Positions 53,589 to 61,991 of a stretch of DNA of 64,000 nucleotides are shown piece after piece. Numbering within the stretch: the stretch's first letter is position 1; each line of letters starts with the position of its first letter. The notes beneath the pieces are model-generated. The model was not told where the DNA came from and did not search any database. It worked only from the letters and a program-made list of their open reading frames with translations. This stretch comes from Streptomyces sp. CMB-StM0423. GTDB taxonomy: Bacteria; Actinomycetota; Actinomycetes; Streptomycetales; Streptomycetaceae. The translations under genes were made by a program, and so were the position numbers. Location of the stretch: contig NZ_CP025407.1 of the NCBI RefSeq assembly GCF_002847285.1, positions 3,608,501-3,672,500 of the forward strand, written 5' to 3'.

Positions 53589-54413
53589 CTAGCTGGCGAA
53601 CTGCCGCTCGCGCACCACGCCCCAGCGGTCCGTCAGCCGCTGGTACGCCCGCCCGGCCCGCTCCTCGTCCCCCGCCGCCAGCGCCGCGATGCCCTCCGCG
53701 ACCTCCGCCGCGGACCGGTCCTCCGCCAGGTGCTCCTTCGGCAGTACGTGCACGAGGCCGCCGTAGTCCAGCTCCACCAGCGACCGCGGATGGAACTCTT
53801 CCAGCCACTTTCCGACGTCCACCAGACCCTCGACCAGCGGCGCCTGCCCCACCGCGTCGCGCAGCGCCTTCAGCCCGCGCGCCACCCGGCGCCTGGCCTG
53901 CACCATGGGCGTGCGGTAGCGCAGCAGGGTGCGCTCGCCCGTCTCGTACTCCCGCTCCTCGTCGGAGAAGAGCACGAACCAGCGCATCGGCACCGTCCAC
54001 ACCGCGGACCTGATCCACGGCCGGGCGTCCGGGTTGTCCACCCGCCAGCGCGCGTGATCGGCGAGCGCCTGTTCCCGTACGACCTCGGGCAGCGCCGCCT
54101 CCAGCACCGGCTTGGGCAGCTCCTCGACCAGCTCGTCCAGCGCCAGCCAGCTCCGCAGCCGGGTGCGCCAGGGACAGACGCACGTCACGCCGTCCACGTC
54201 GGCGACGAAGGCGTCGCCGCTCTCGTGCGCCGGGGCCGCCGTCGGCGGGGTGCCGGCCAGCCCGGCGAGCGCCCGCAGCAGCTCGTCCTGGCTGGTCGGG
54301 GCGGCTTCGCGGGCGGCGTAGCGGTACCAGTGGGTGCGTTCGGGTTCGGGGAAGGCGGCCAGCGGCTCGTACACGCGCAGATACGTCGCGTACGGGATCA
54401 CCAGTGACGACAT
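53589..54413 (-). CDS. Conserved actinobacterial protein of unknown function next to bldC
   Basis: 274 residues from ATG 54413 (a GTG three codons upstream is possible). Soluble, rich in Trp and Arg, with SLVIPYATYLRVYEPLAAF at the N-terminus, WTVPMRWFVLFSDEEREYE in the middle and GLVHVLPKEHL later. No catalytic motif recognised. The position between bldC and valine dehydrogenase is kept in other streptomycetes as I recall (the SCO4090 position). Confidence 0.8.
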   Translation of the reverse strand: MSSLVIPYATYLRVYEPLAAFPEPERTHWYRYAAREAAPTSQDELLRALAGLAGTPPTAAPAHESGDAFVADVDGVTCVCPWRTRLRSWLALDELVEELPKPVLEAALPEVVREQALADHARWRVDNPDARPWIRSAVWTVPMRWFVLFSDEEREYETGERTLLRYRTPMVQARRRVARGLKALRDAVGQAPLVEGLVDVGKWLEEFHPRSLVELDYGGLVHVLPKEHLAEDRSAAEVAEGIAALAAGDEERAGRAYQRLTDRWGVVRERQFAS

Positions 54414-54616
54414 CACGGCCACACCCTCTCCCCTCGCCCACGTACGTATCCGAGTCTCCCGCAGACTATGGTGCTGAGTCCTCCGGGGGGACGCCTCCTG
54501 GGGACCCGAGATCCCGCCGGGGGTCCCGGAGGGCGGCGCCGCTCTACGCTTGAGCCACTACCTGCCCTCCCCACCCCTGGAGGGCAGCAGCCCGCGACCA
54601 AACCGGAGTCACCACC

Positions 54617-55699
54617 GTGACCGACGTTCTCTCCACACTCTTCCGCACCGACCAGGGCGGACATGAACAGGTTGTCCTCTGCCAGGACCGCGAGACCGGC
54701 CTCAAGGCGGTCATCGCCCTGCACTCCACCGCCCTGGGCCCGGCCCTCGGCGGCACCCGCTTCCACTCCTACGCCTCGTCGGACGATCCCGAGCAGGCCG
54801 CGGTCCTGGACGCGCTGAACCTCTCCCGCGGCATGTCCTACAAGAACGCGATGGCCGGCCTCGACCACGGCGGCGGCAAGGCCGTGATCATCGGCGACCC
54901 CGACCGGGCGAAGACCGAGGAGCTCCTGCTGGCCTACGGCCGCTTCGTCGCCTCGCTCGGCGGGCGCTACGTCACGGCGTGCGACGTCGGCACGTACGTC
55001 GAGGACATGGACGTGGTCGCCCGTACGAACAGGTGGACCACCGGCCGCTCGCCCGAGAACGGCGGCTGCGGCGACTCCTCCGTGCTGACGTCCTTCGGCG
55101 TCTTCCAGGGCATGCGCGCGGTGGCCGAGCACCTGTGGGGCACGCCGTCGCTGCGCGGCCGGCGGGTCGGCATCGCAGGGGTCGGCAAGGTGGGGCACAT
55201 CCTGGTGGACCACCTGGTGGCGGACGGCGCGGAGGTCGTGGTCACCGACGTACGGGAGGAGTCGGTGGCGCGGGTACGGGCCGCGCACCCCGGTGTGGCG
55301 GTCGTGGCGGACACGGATGCGCTGATCCGCGAGCCGCTGGACGTGTACGCCCCGTGCGCGCTGGGCGGGGCGCTCAGCGACGCGACGGTGCCCGTCCTCG
55401 CCGCGAAGGCCGTCTGCGGCGCGGCGAACAACCAGCTCGCCCACCCGGGCGTGGAGAAGGACCTCGCCGATCGCGGGATCCTCTACGCCCCGGACTACGT
55501 GGTCAACGCGGGCGGCGTCATCCAGGTCGCCGACGAGCTGCACGGCTTCGACATGGACCGGGCGCGGGCGAAGGCCGCGCGGATCTTCGACACGACGGTG
55601 GAGATATTCCACCGGGCGGCGTCCGACGGCGTACCCCCGGCGGTGGCGGCGGACCGGATCGCGGAGCAGCGCATGGCGGAGGCCAGGCGACGCGGCTGA
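54617..55699 (+). CDS. vdh: Valine (branched-chain amino acid) dehydrogenase
   Basis: 360 residues from GTG 54617 with GGAG at eight bases. Family Glu/Leu/Phe/Val dehydrogenase: N-terminal ALHSTALGPALGGTRFH, catalytic-Lys region GLDHGGGKAVIIGDP, VTACDVGTYVEDM, NAD loop RRVGIAGVGKVGHILVDHL, and AANNQLAHPGVEKDLADRGILYAPDYVVNAGG. It deaminates valine (also leucine and isoleucine) to keto acids, feeding primary metabolism and acyl-CoA precursors for polyketides. Confidence 0.95.
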   Translation: MTDVLSTLFRTDQGGHEQVVLCQDRETGLKAVIALHSTALGPALGGTRFHSYASSDDPEQAAVLDALNLSRGMSYKNAMAGLDHGGGKAVIIGDPDRAKTEELLLAYGRFVASLGGRYVTACDVGTYVEDMDVVARTNRWTTGRSPENGGCGDSSVLTSFGVFQGMRAVAEHLWGTPSLRGRRVGIAGVGKVGHILVDHLVADGAEVVVTDVREESVARVRAAHPGVAVVADTDALIREPLDVYAPCALGGALSDATVPVLAAKAVCGAANNQLAHPGVEKDLADRGILYAPDYVVNAGGVIQVADELHGFDMDRARAKAARIFDTTVEIFHRAASDGVPPAVAADRIAEQRMAEARRRG

Positions 55700-56047
55700 G
55701 CGCCGTACGCCCCCGGCCGCCCGTCGGCCCGCCCCGCGCCCGGCGGGGCGGGCGAGGCGGATGTGCACATTCGCTAAGGCAAAGTAGCGACGTCACGTAA
55801 CGCATCTCACCACCGCGCGGCGGGTCGCTCCTCGTCAGACGATAGAATCGGGTCTTGACCAGCGGGGACGCGGGCTCCACCGGGATCGGCGGCGGGGCCC
55901 GTGCTGCCAGCGACGTACCGTCAGGATGCAGAAACAGGTACCGTTGAACCCCGATGGACGGTCTCTCTTAACGAGAGTCCGCTTCCGATCATGAACGCGT
56001 GTCAGACTCTGGGGCCATCGAGCCCCGTCGTTTGAGGGGGTCGACCC
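55700..56047. promoter_or_regulatory. Upstream region of the DUF3073 gene
   Basis: 348 bp without a gene. TAGAAT at 55843-55848 is a candidate -10 without a clear -35. If used it gives a leader of about 190 nt. The leader contains a small CTCTC-TTAAC-GAGAG hairpin near 55965-55980. No known riboswitch class recognised. Confidence 0.4.
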
Positions 56048-56329
56048 ATGGGGCGCGGCCGGGCCAAGGCCAAGCAGACGAAGGTCGCCCGCCAGCTGAA
56101 GTACAGCAGCGGTGGGACTGACCTCTCACGCCTTGCCGAAGAGCTGGGCGCATCGACGACGAAGCCGCCGTCGAACGGTCAACAGCAACAGCAACAGCAA
56201 CAGCAGCAAGTCGAGGAAGAGTCTCCCGACGACGACCTGTACGCACGCTATGCGGAGCTGTACGAGGACGAGGACGACGACGACGGCGAGGACTCGGCCG
56301 GCTCGTCGGAGCGGCGTCGCGGGGCTTGA
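56048..56329 (+). CDS. DUF3073 protein with polyglutamine tract
   Basis: 93 residues, GAGGGGG upstream. The N-terminus GRGRAKAKQTKVARQLKY and DLSRLAEELGAS define DUF3073, a small actinobacterial family of unknown role. The C-terminus is strongly acidic (YEDEDDDDGED). Between them are ten consecutive Gln residues coded by a (CAACAG)n repeat, which I do not recall from the S. coelicolor homologue. Gene order with purM/purF is conserved. Confidence 0.88.
   Translation: MGRGRAKAKQTKVARQLKYSSGGTDLSRLAEELGASTTKPPSNGQQQQQQQQQQVEEESPDDDLYARYAELYEDEDDDDGEDSAGSSERRRGA
56180..56209 (+). repeat. (CAACAG)n hexanucleotide repeat in the DUF3073 gene
   Basis: Four exact CAACAG units followed by CAGCAA, encoding the ten-Gln tract. 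Being a multiple of three, slippage would change length without frameshift. Confidence 0.9.
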
Positions 56330-56520
56330 ACCGCAGGCAGCAAATCGGAGCTCGGCTCGGGGACACCCCCGGACGGGCCCTTTTTGCTGCCGTGAATCTG
56401 CTGCCGCTGCCGGATGCACACGCGTGGAGTACGGGCCCGTAGGCACGCTCCCCGCACGCTCCGGGGACGCCGTACGCGCCGTACGCCCGGTACGCGTCGT
56501 ACGCGTCGCCTGCGGCGGCC

Positions 56521-57621
56521 TCAGCGGGCATAGCCCCCCGTAAGCTCGACACCACCCGCCCCCGTCTCCTCCTGGCCGCGCACCTCGCCGGCGACCCAGG
56601 CGTCGACCCCGCGGTCCGCGAGCAGCGTCAGCGTGACGTCCACCGACGCCTGCGGCACGACGGCGACCATGCCGACGCCCATGTTCAGCGTCCGCTCCAG
56701 CTCCGCCCGCTCGACCCGGCCCACCTCCCCGACCACGTCGAAGACGGCGCCCGGCGCCCACGTCCCGCGGTCGATGACGACCCGCAGTCCTTCGGGCACC
56801 ACCCGGGCCAGGTTGCTGGCGAGGCCGCCGCCCGTGACGTGCGAGAAGGCGTGCACCTCGGTGGCGCGCAGCAGCGCGAGGCAGTCCAGCGAGTAGATCT
56901 TCGTGGGCGCCAGCAGCTCCTCGCCGAGCGTGCGGCCGAACTCCGGCACCGCCCGGTCCAGCGCCCAGCCCGCGCGGTCCAGCAGGACGTGGCGTACCAG
57001 CGAGTACCCGTTGGAGTGAAGGCCCGAGGAGGCCATCGCGACGACCGCGTCACCCGTACGGATACGATCGGCGCCCAGCACCGCGTCCGCCTCGACGACG
57101 CCGGTGCCGGCGCCCGCCACGTCGTACTCGTCGGGGCCCAGCAGCCCCGGGTGCTCCGCCGTCTCGCCGCCGACCAGCGCGCAGCCGGCCAGCACGCAGC
57201 CCTCGGCGATGCCCTTGACGATCGCCGCGACCCGTTCCGGCACGACCTTGCCGACGCAGATGTAGTCCGTCATGAACAGCGGCTCTGCGCCCGTGACCAC
57301 CAGGTCGTCGACGACCATGGCGACCAGGTCGTGCCCGATCGTGTCGTGCACGTCCATGCGCTGCGCGATCGCGACCTTCGTGCCCACGCCGTCGGTCGCG
57401 GAGGCGAGCAGCGGGCGCTCGTAGCGCTTGAGCGCGGAGGCGTCGAAGAGGCCGGCGAAGCCGCCGAGCGCGCCGACCGACTCCGGCCGCCGGGTCTTCT
57501 TCACCCACTCCTTCATCAGCTCGACGGCGCGGTCACCGGCCTCGATGTCGACGCCCGCCGCCGCGTAGGAGCCGGCGGCGGGGGCAGCGGCGGGGGCGGG
57601 GGGCTGGCTGGCACCAGACAT
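56521..57621 (-). CDS. purM: Phosphoribosylformylglycinamidine cyclo-ligase (AIR synthetase)
   Basis: 366 residues from ATG 57621 (GGAGG upstream). SYAAAGVDIEAGDRAVELMK, LASATDGVGTKVAIAQ, GHDLVAMVVDDLVVTGAEPLFMTDY, ALVGGETAEHPG and SSGLHSNGYSLVR are the PurM landmarks; the Asp-rich and Gly-rich loops bind Mg-ATP. It closes the imidazole ring to form AIR in purine synthesis. The first 15-20 residues are a Pro/Ala tail often seen in actinobacteria. Lies 57 bp after purF on the same strand. Confidence 0.96.
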   Translation of the reverse strand: MSGASQPPAPAAAPAAGSYAAAGVDIEAGDRAVELMKEWVKKTRRPESVGALGGFAGLFDASALKRYERPLLASATDGVGTKVAIAQRMDVHDTIGHDLVAMVVDDLVVTGAEPLFMTDYICVGKVVPERVAAIVKGIAEGCVLAGCALVGGETAEHPGLLGPDEYDVAGAGTGVVEADAVLGADRIRTGDAVVAMASSGLHSNGYSLVRHVLLDRAGWALDRAVPEFGRTLGEELLAPTKIYSLDCLALLRATEVHAFSHVTGGGLASNLARVVPEGLRVVIDRGTWAPGAVFDVVGEVGRVERAELERTLNMGVGMVAVVPQASVDVTLTLLADRGVDAWVAGEVRGQEETGAGGVELTGGYAR

Positions 57622-57678
57622 GGCGTTGGAGTCCTCCGGGTCGTTCACCTGGGATCGGATGGGGCCTGGGCGCCGGCG

Positions 57679-59199
57679 CTACGGGCGGCGCAGGGCGTCG
57701 GCGGCGTCGCGCCCGCCGGCGACCTCGTTCTCCAGCAGGTGCTTGCCCAGCAGCTCCGGGTCGGGCAGGTCCATCGGGTACTCGCCGTCGAAGCAGGCGC
57801 GGCAGAGGTCGTTCTTGGGGATGCCGGTGGCCTCGATCATCCGGTCGGTGGAGATGTACGCGAGCGAGTCCGCGCCCAGCGACTGGCAGATCTCCTCGAC
57901 CGACATGCCGTTGGCGATCAGCTCGGCGCGGGTGGCGAAGTCGATGCCGAAGAAGCACGGCCACTTGATCGGGGGCGACGAGATGCGCACGTGCACCTCG
58001 GCGGCGCCGGCCTCGCGGAGCATCCGTACCAGCGCGCGCTGCGTGTTGCCGCGGACGATGGAGTCGTCGACGACGACGAGGCGCTTGCCGCCGATGACCT
58101 CCTTGAGCGGGTTCAGCTTCAGCCGGATGCCGAGCTGCCGGATGGTCTGGGAAGGCTGGATGAAGGTCCGGCCCACGTAGCTGTTCTTGACCAGCCCGGC
58201 CCCGTACGGAATGCCGCTGGCCTCCGCGTACCCGATGGCGGCGGGGGTGCCGGACTCGGGCGTCGGTATCACCAGATCGGCGTCGGCGGGGGCCTCCGCG
58301 GCGAGCTGGCGGCCCATCTCGACGCGGGAGAGGTAGACGTTCCGGCCGGCGATCTCGGTGTCGGGCCGGGCGAGGTACACGTACTCGAAGACACACCCCT
58401 TGGGCTTTGCCTCGGCAAAGCGGCTGGCGCGCAGCCCGTTCTCGTCGATCGCGATCAGCTCGCCCGGCTCCACCTCGCGGATGAAGCTGGCCCCGACGAT
58501 GTCGAGCCCGGCGCTCTCCGACGCCACCACCCAGCCGCGGTCGAGGCGCCCGAGCACGAGTGGCCGGATGCCCTGGGGGTCGCGGGCGGCGTAGAGCGTC
58601 TGCTCGTCCATGAAGACGAGGCTGAAAGCGCCCTTGGCCCGCCGCAGCACCAGCGGCGCGGCCTCCTCCACGGTCAGCGGCTTGCCGTCGTCGTCGACCT
58701 GGCCGGCGAGGAGCGCGGTCACGAGGTCGGTGTCGTTGGTCGCCGCCGCCCTGCCGCTGCGCGAGCCGCCCTCCGGGGGCAGCGCGGCGACCATCTCGGA
58801 CAGCTCGGCGGTGTTGACGAGGTTGCCGTTGTGGCCGAGCGCGAGCGACCCGTGGGGGGTGGCCCGGAAGGTGGGCTGCGCGTTCTCCCACACGGAGGCA
58901 CCGGTGGTCGAGTAGCGCGCGTGACCCACGGCGATGTGGCCCTGGAGGGAGCCGAGGGATGTCTCGTCGAAGACCTGCGAGACCAGGCCCATGTCCTTGA
59001 AGACGAGGATCTGCGAACCGTTGCTCACCGCGATACCCGCGGACTCCTGTCCCCGGTGCTGCAGTGCATACAGTCCGAAGTAGGTGAGCTTGGCGACCTC
59101 CTCGCCCGGGGCCCAGACGCCGAAGACGCCGCAGGCGTCCTGAGGGCCCTTCTCGCCGGGAAGCAGGTCGTGGCTGAGTCGTCCGTCACCACGTGGCAC
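57679..59199 (-). CDS. purF: Amidophosphoribosyltransferase
   Basis: 506 residues from GTG 59199. N-terminal nucleophile Cys23 (QDACGVFGVW), implying removal of a 22-residue propeptide. Glutaminase motifs are LQHRGQESAG, HARYSTTG and GHNGNLVN. The PRPP loop is RLVVVDDSIVRGNTQRALV. Cysteines of the Fe-S type (B. subtilis-like PurF) appear at KGCVFEY, KWPCFFGIDF and DLCRACFDGEYP. First committed step of purine synthesis; operon with purM. No convincing ribosome site at the GTG. Confidence 0.97.
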   Translation of the reverse strand: MPRGDGRLSHDLLPGEKGPQDACGVFGVWAPGEEVAKLTYFGLYALQHRGQESAGIAVSNGSQILVFKDMGLVSQVFDETSLGSLQGHIAVGHARYSTTGASVWENAQPTFRATPHGSLALGHNGNLVNTAELSEMVAALPPEGGSRSGRAAATNDTDLVTALLAGQVDDDGKPLTVEEAAPLVLRRAKGAFSLVFMDEQTLYAARDPQGIRPLVLGRLDRGWVVASESAGLDIVGASFIREVEPGELIAIDENGLRASRFAEAKPKGCVFEYVYLARPDTEIAGRNVYLSRVEMGRQLAAEAPADADLVIPTPESGTPAAIGYAEASGIPYGAGLVKNSYVGRTFIQPSQTIRQLGIRLKLNPLKEVIGGKRLVVVDDSIVRGNTQRALVRMLREAGAAEVHVRISSPPIKWPCFFGIDFATRAELIANGMSVEEICQSLGADSLAYISTDRMIEATGIPKNDLCRACFDGEYPMDLPDPELLGKHLLENEVAGGRDAADALRRP

Positions 59200-59230
59200 G
59201 TATTCGAGTCTAAGGCAGGTTGCCCCGACA

Positions 59231-59269
59231 CCCGCACGGCCGGAGCGTGGCCCGGATCACGTCCCGGCC
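59231..59269 (+). repeat. 39-bp direct repeat, left copy
   Basis: Matches 60802-60840 at 38 of 39 positions (33 consecutive identical bases at 59237-59269). It lies upstream of purF. The core GTGGCCCGGATCAC is an imperfect palindrome. Confidence 0.85.
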
Positions 59270-59466
59270 TCCGGCCGGGGCGGCGGATGCCCGCAACGGT
59301 TCGTACACGTTCCGTAACGCCTCGACGTCCGCCGTGGTACGCGCTGTGCGCGACTATCCGTGCGGGGAATCCGTCTCCGCCTTCGTGGACGTTCCCGGGC
59401 TGCGCTTCAGGATGTGGCTGTCCGATTCCGCAGCGGACGGGTGGGGCGCGGTTCTGCTGGCCCCGC

Positions 59467-60069
59467 TCACCCCGCCGGGTTCGACAGCGTCTTCATCCCC
59501 TCGTACGCCTCACGCAGGTCGGCCGCTTCCGGCAGCGTCCGCGATTCCGCCGCGTTCACGATCTCCAGCGCGCGCCAGTGGTTCGAGGGCACGACCCGCC
59601 CGCTGAGCATGGCCAGCCGGGCGGCCTCGCACGCTTCGTCGAGCCGACCGTCGGCGAGCAGCACCAACGCAAGGTCGATGTTGGCGGAGGCCACCCGGCG
59701 CGGCCACTTCTGCACGTCGTCGGACGGGCTCAGCCGGGCGATCACCTCGCGCGCGTACGGTTCCGCACCGCTGTCGCCGAGCCACGCGAGCGTCGTCGCC
59801 GTGTAGGCGAGCGCCTTCGCCGGGTCGTACTGGTAGTGGTGCTCCTTCGGGCGTTCCGGCAACGCCACTGCCGCGGACATCTGCTGCACGCGCTCGACCG
59901 CCGCATACGTCTCCCGCACTTCCCCCAGCCGCGCCAGCGCCCGCCCCTCCTGCGCCGTCGCCTGGATCAGCGCCGAGGTACCTGCCGGGGCCAGGGCCTG
60001 CGCCGCGCGGGACAGTTCGAGAGCCCGGCCGTAGTCCCCCGCGGTGAGCACGCGCCAGGCGTCCGTCAC
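59467..60069 (-). CDS. Headless TPR-type regulatory protein (no HTH)
   Basis: 200 residues from GTG 60069 with AAGGGC upstream. The sequence is TPR-like helices (DYGRALELSRAAQALAPAG, EGRALARLGEVRETYAAVERV, YDPAKALAYTATTLAWLGD, ANIDLALVLLADGRLDEAC) matching the C-terminal half of Streptomyces XRE/TPR regulators. The N-terminal helix-turn-helix is absent, and an in-frame stop precedes the start closely. It may be a truncated relic or a stand-alone TPR protein. Its start overlaps, head to head, the frame of the HATPase gene. Confidence 0.7.
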   Translation of the reverse strand: MTDAWRVLTAGDYGRALELSRAAQALAPAGTSALIQATAQEGRALARLGEVRETYAAVERVQQMSAAVALPERPKEHHYQYDPAKALAYTATTLAWLGDSGAEPYAREVIARLSPSDDVQKWPRRVASANIDLALVLLADGRLDEACEAARLAMLSGRVVPSNHWRALEIVNAAESRTLPEAADLREAYEGMKTLSNPAG

Positions 60070-60571
60070 GCCCTTACCCCGCGAAACCCGGGGCGCAAGC
60101 CTGGATCACCGCGCCTTGATCACCTACCCGGGTCGGGCCGCGGATCCACCCGGCGCAGACAGCATCGACAGGCTCTCGGGTAAGCGGCAGTTCGCCCGCG
60201 GGGCCAGGGCGGTGTCCCGCGCTCGGGACTTCATCGAAGATCTACTCACCCCAGCGGTCGACGCCGGGGTCGCCGACGACATCCGGGTGTGCGTCTCCGA
60301 ACTGGCCACCAACGCCGTTCGGTACGGGCCCCGCGGGCGCGACTTCCTCGTGCGGGTCACCACCCGTGACGGCACCGTACGGGTCGAGGTGCACGACGCA
60401 GGTGACGGCGCTCCCCGCGTATGCGCACCCACCTGCGACGACACCCGCGGGCGCGGGCTGTTGGTGGTCGCGGCCCTCGCCGACGACTGGGGCGTGTCCG
60501 GGCGCGACGGCGTCGGAAAAATGGTCTGGGCCGAGTTCAAGGCGCGGGCCGCCGCGAAGACACCGTGTTGA
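60044..60571 (+). CDS. HATPase-type anti-sigma-like ATP-binding protein
   Basis: Up to 175 residues from GTG 60044; the first 45 residues overlap the divergent gene and have no family features, so a start near 60116 (TTG) is more likely. The core is the serine-kinase HATPase_c fold: VCVSELATNAVRYG (N box, near residue 90), VEVHDAGDGAP and RGRGLLVVAALADDWG (G boxes). Such short ATPases bind anti-anti-sigma factors in partner switching. Streptomyces has many next to TPR regulators, as here. Confidence 0.8.
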   Translation: MSTRQASVTPLPRETRGASLDHRALITYPGRAADPPGADSIDRLSGKRQFARGARAVSRARDFIEDLLTPAVDAGVADDIRVCVSELATNAVRYGPRGRDFLVRVTTRDGTVRVEVHDAGDGAPRVCAPTCDDTRGRGLLVVAALADDWGVSGRDGVGKMVWAEFKARAAAKTPC

Positions 60572-60801
60572 CCTCGGCGCGGGGCGGAGGGCAGCCCGGA
60601 GCGGGCCGCCCCACCCCGTCGCCTGTAGGGCACGGCTGGGGCCGCCTGCCGGTACCACAAGAAGCGCCCTACAGGCTGTCGGCCTCGCCCCGCAGGGGCT
60701 TCCTGCCCGCCTCTTCTGCCCACAGGTCGTGACAGACACCGGCGCCGAACTGTCCAAGTCCTCATTCGGTATCGACCTCATCCGTACCTGAGCACCGCGG
60801 C

Positions 60802-60840
60802 CCCGCGCGGCCGGAGCGTGGCCCGGATCACGTCCCGGCC
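60802..60840 (+). repeat. 39-bp direct repeat, right copy
   Basis: Second copy of 59231-59269. It covers the last five codons and the stop of the HxlR gene (stop at 60828) and the bases beyond. Confidence 0.85.
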
Positions 60841-61451
60841 CCGCCGCCGTGCGGGCGGAGGGTGGGCAGGGGGGACGGGTCGCCTGTGATGGCCAGGCCG
60901 TGGGTCTTGGCGTCCGCGGGGGTGATGCGGCCCGCGAGGAGGGCCAGGGCCGTGTCGGGCGGGCCGGTGAGGACGAGGTCGGGGGCGGCGGCCCGGCCGG
61001 GGGCCATCGTGACCCGGCCCGCGGCCGAGCGGAGCGTCATGGGCTCGTCGTCGCACCGCACCTCGACGGTCAGCTCCGGGCGGCCGGTGTCCAGGCCCGG
61101 GAAGAGATCGGCGACGGGATGCACCAGCCAGTGGCCGCGGAACGCGTCGTCCTCCGTCATCCGCTCCATCAGCGGGCCCGCCCACCGGCCGATGACGGAG
61201 ACCACTTCGCGCAGCTCCTCGCCCCGCGGGGTCAGCCGGTAGCGGTCGTCGGCCTTGGCCACGAGCCCGTTGGCCTCCATGGTCCGCAGCCGGTCCGAGA
61301 GCAGGTTCGTGGCCACGCCCGGCAGGCCGTTGAGTAGTTCGCCGTAGCGGCGGGGGCCGCCCAGGAGTTCGCGGACGATCAGCAGCAGCCAGCGGTCGCC
61401 GATGGCGTCGAGCCCGCGTGCCAGTGCGCAGTACTGCCCGTACGATTTCAT
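60828..61451 (-). CDS. HxlR-family regulator with SCP2-like C-terminal domain
   Basis: 207 residues from ATG 61451. HxlR winged HTH at residues about 5-95 (YCALARGLDAIGDRWLLLIVRELL, RRYGELLNGLPGVATNLLSDRL, YRLTPRGEEL). The rest (about 105-200, LTVEVRCDDEPMTLRSAAG, LVLTGPPDTALALLAGR) resembles a sterol-carrier-protein-2 type ligand pocket, a common HxlR extension in actinobacteria. Divergent from a tautomerase gene. The 3' end lies in the 39-bp repeat. Confidence 0.88.
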   Translation of the reverse strand: MKSYGQYCALARGLDAIGDRWLLLIVRELLGGPRRYGELLNGLPGVATNLLSDRLRTMEANGLVAKADDRYRLTPRGEELREVVSVIGRWAGPLMERMTEDDAFRGHWLVHPVADLFPGLDTGRPELTVEVRCDDEPMTLRSAAGRVTMAPGRAAAPDLVLTGPPDTALALLAGRITPADAKTHGLAITGDPSPLPTLRPHGGGAGT

Positions 61452-61454
61452 ATC

Positions 61455-61486
61455 CTCAAGCTTACTTGCTTTATTTTCTCAAGCTT
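61455..61486. promoter_or_regulatory. Direct repeat CTCAAGCTT, probable HxlR operator
   Basis: CTCAAGCTT at 61455-61463 and again at 61478-61486, 23 bp apart, in an AT-rich patch between divergent hxlR-type and tautomerase genes. Near-two-turn spacing suits a dimeric regulator. Confidence 0.6.
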
Positions 61487-61526
61487 CAGAGCTACGGTTT
61501 CGGCAGTCGAGAGAAAGAGGCACAAC

Positions 61527-61931
61527 ATGCCGATCATCTACATCGACGGCCCGCCGGGCTTGTCGCAGAGCGCCAAGAAAGAGCTGGTCCAGGAGGTGAC
61601 GCGGGCGGCCGACGAGGCGTACCACGTTCCCGACGTACGGATCTGGCTACGCGAAACGCCGGCCGCCGACTACGCCCAGGACGGCGTCCTGGGCGCCCAG
61701 GTCCGGCCGATCGCGACCCTGGAGGCCCCCGAGCTGTCGAGCATCGAGACCAAACGCAGACTGGTCGCGCGCATCGACGCCGCCCTGACCGCGGCCTACG
61801 ACGGCCACGCAGACACCGGCAGCAACATGGTGTTCCTCAACGGGTATCCGCTGACGCAGGTCGGATTCGCCGGCCGCATGCAGTCGGACGTACCGGAGAT
61901 GGTCGAACTCGCCCGGCAGCTCGCCGGCTGA
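61527..61931 (+). CDS. Tautomerase-superfamily protein
   Basis: 134 residues. Starts MPIIYIDGPPGLS, with Pro2 becoming the N-terminal catalytic proline after Met removal. VRIWLRETPAADYAQDGV and ARIDAALTAAY fit a 4-oxalocrotonate tautomerase/MIF-like fold with two beta-alpha-beta units. Ribosome site weak (AGAGAAAGAGG). Probably controlled by the divergent HxlR regulator. Substrate unknown, perhaps an aromatic-degradation intermediate or reactive carbonyl. Confidence 0.82.
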   Translation: MPIIYIDGPPGLSQSAKKELVQEVTRAADEAYHVPDVRIWLRETPAADYAQDGVLGAQVRPIATLEAPELSSIETKRRLVARIDAALTAAYDGHADTGSNMVFLNGYPLTQVGFAGRMQSDVPEMVELARQLAG

Positions 61932-61991
61932 GACCGCGCCCGGCCGACTGCCCCTTCTTCGCCAGGGCCCGGCGGAGAAGGGGATGTGCGG

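Noticed and set aside
53206..53592. 128-codon plus-strand ORF upstream of bldC
   Set aside because: No ribosome site, no recognisable similarity, sits in lower-GC intergenic DNA and overlaps the 3' end of the next gene.
55843..56047. Riboswitch in the DUF3073 leader
   Set aside because: Only a small CTCTC/GAGAG hairpin is visible; no conserved core of a known class could be matched by eye.
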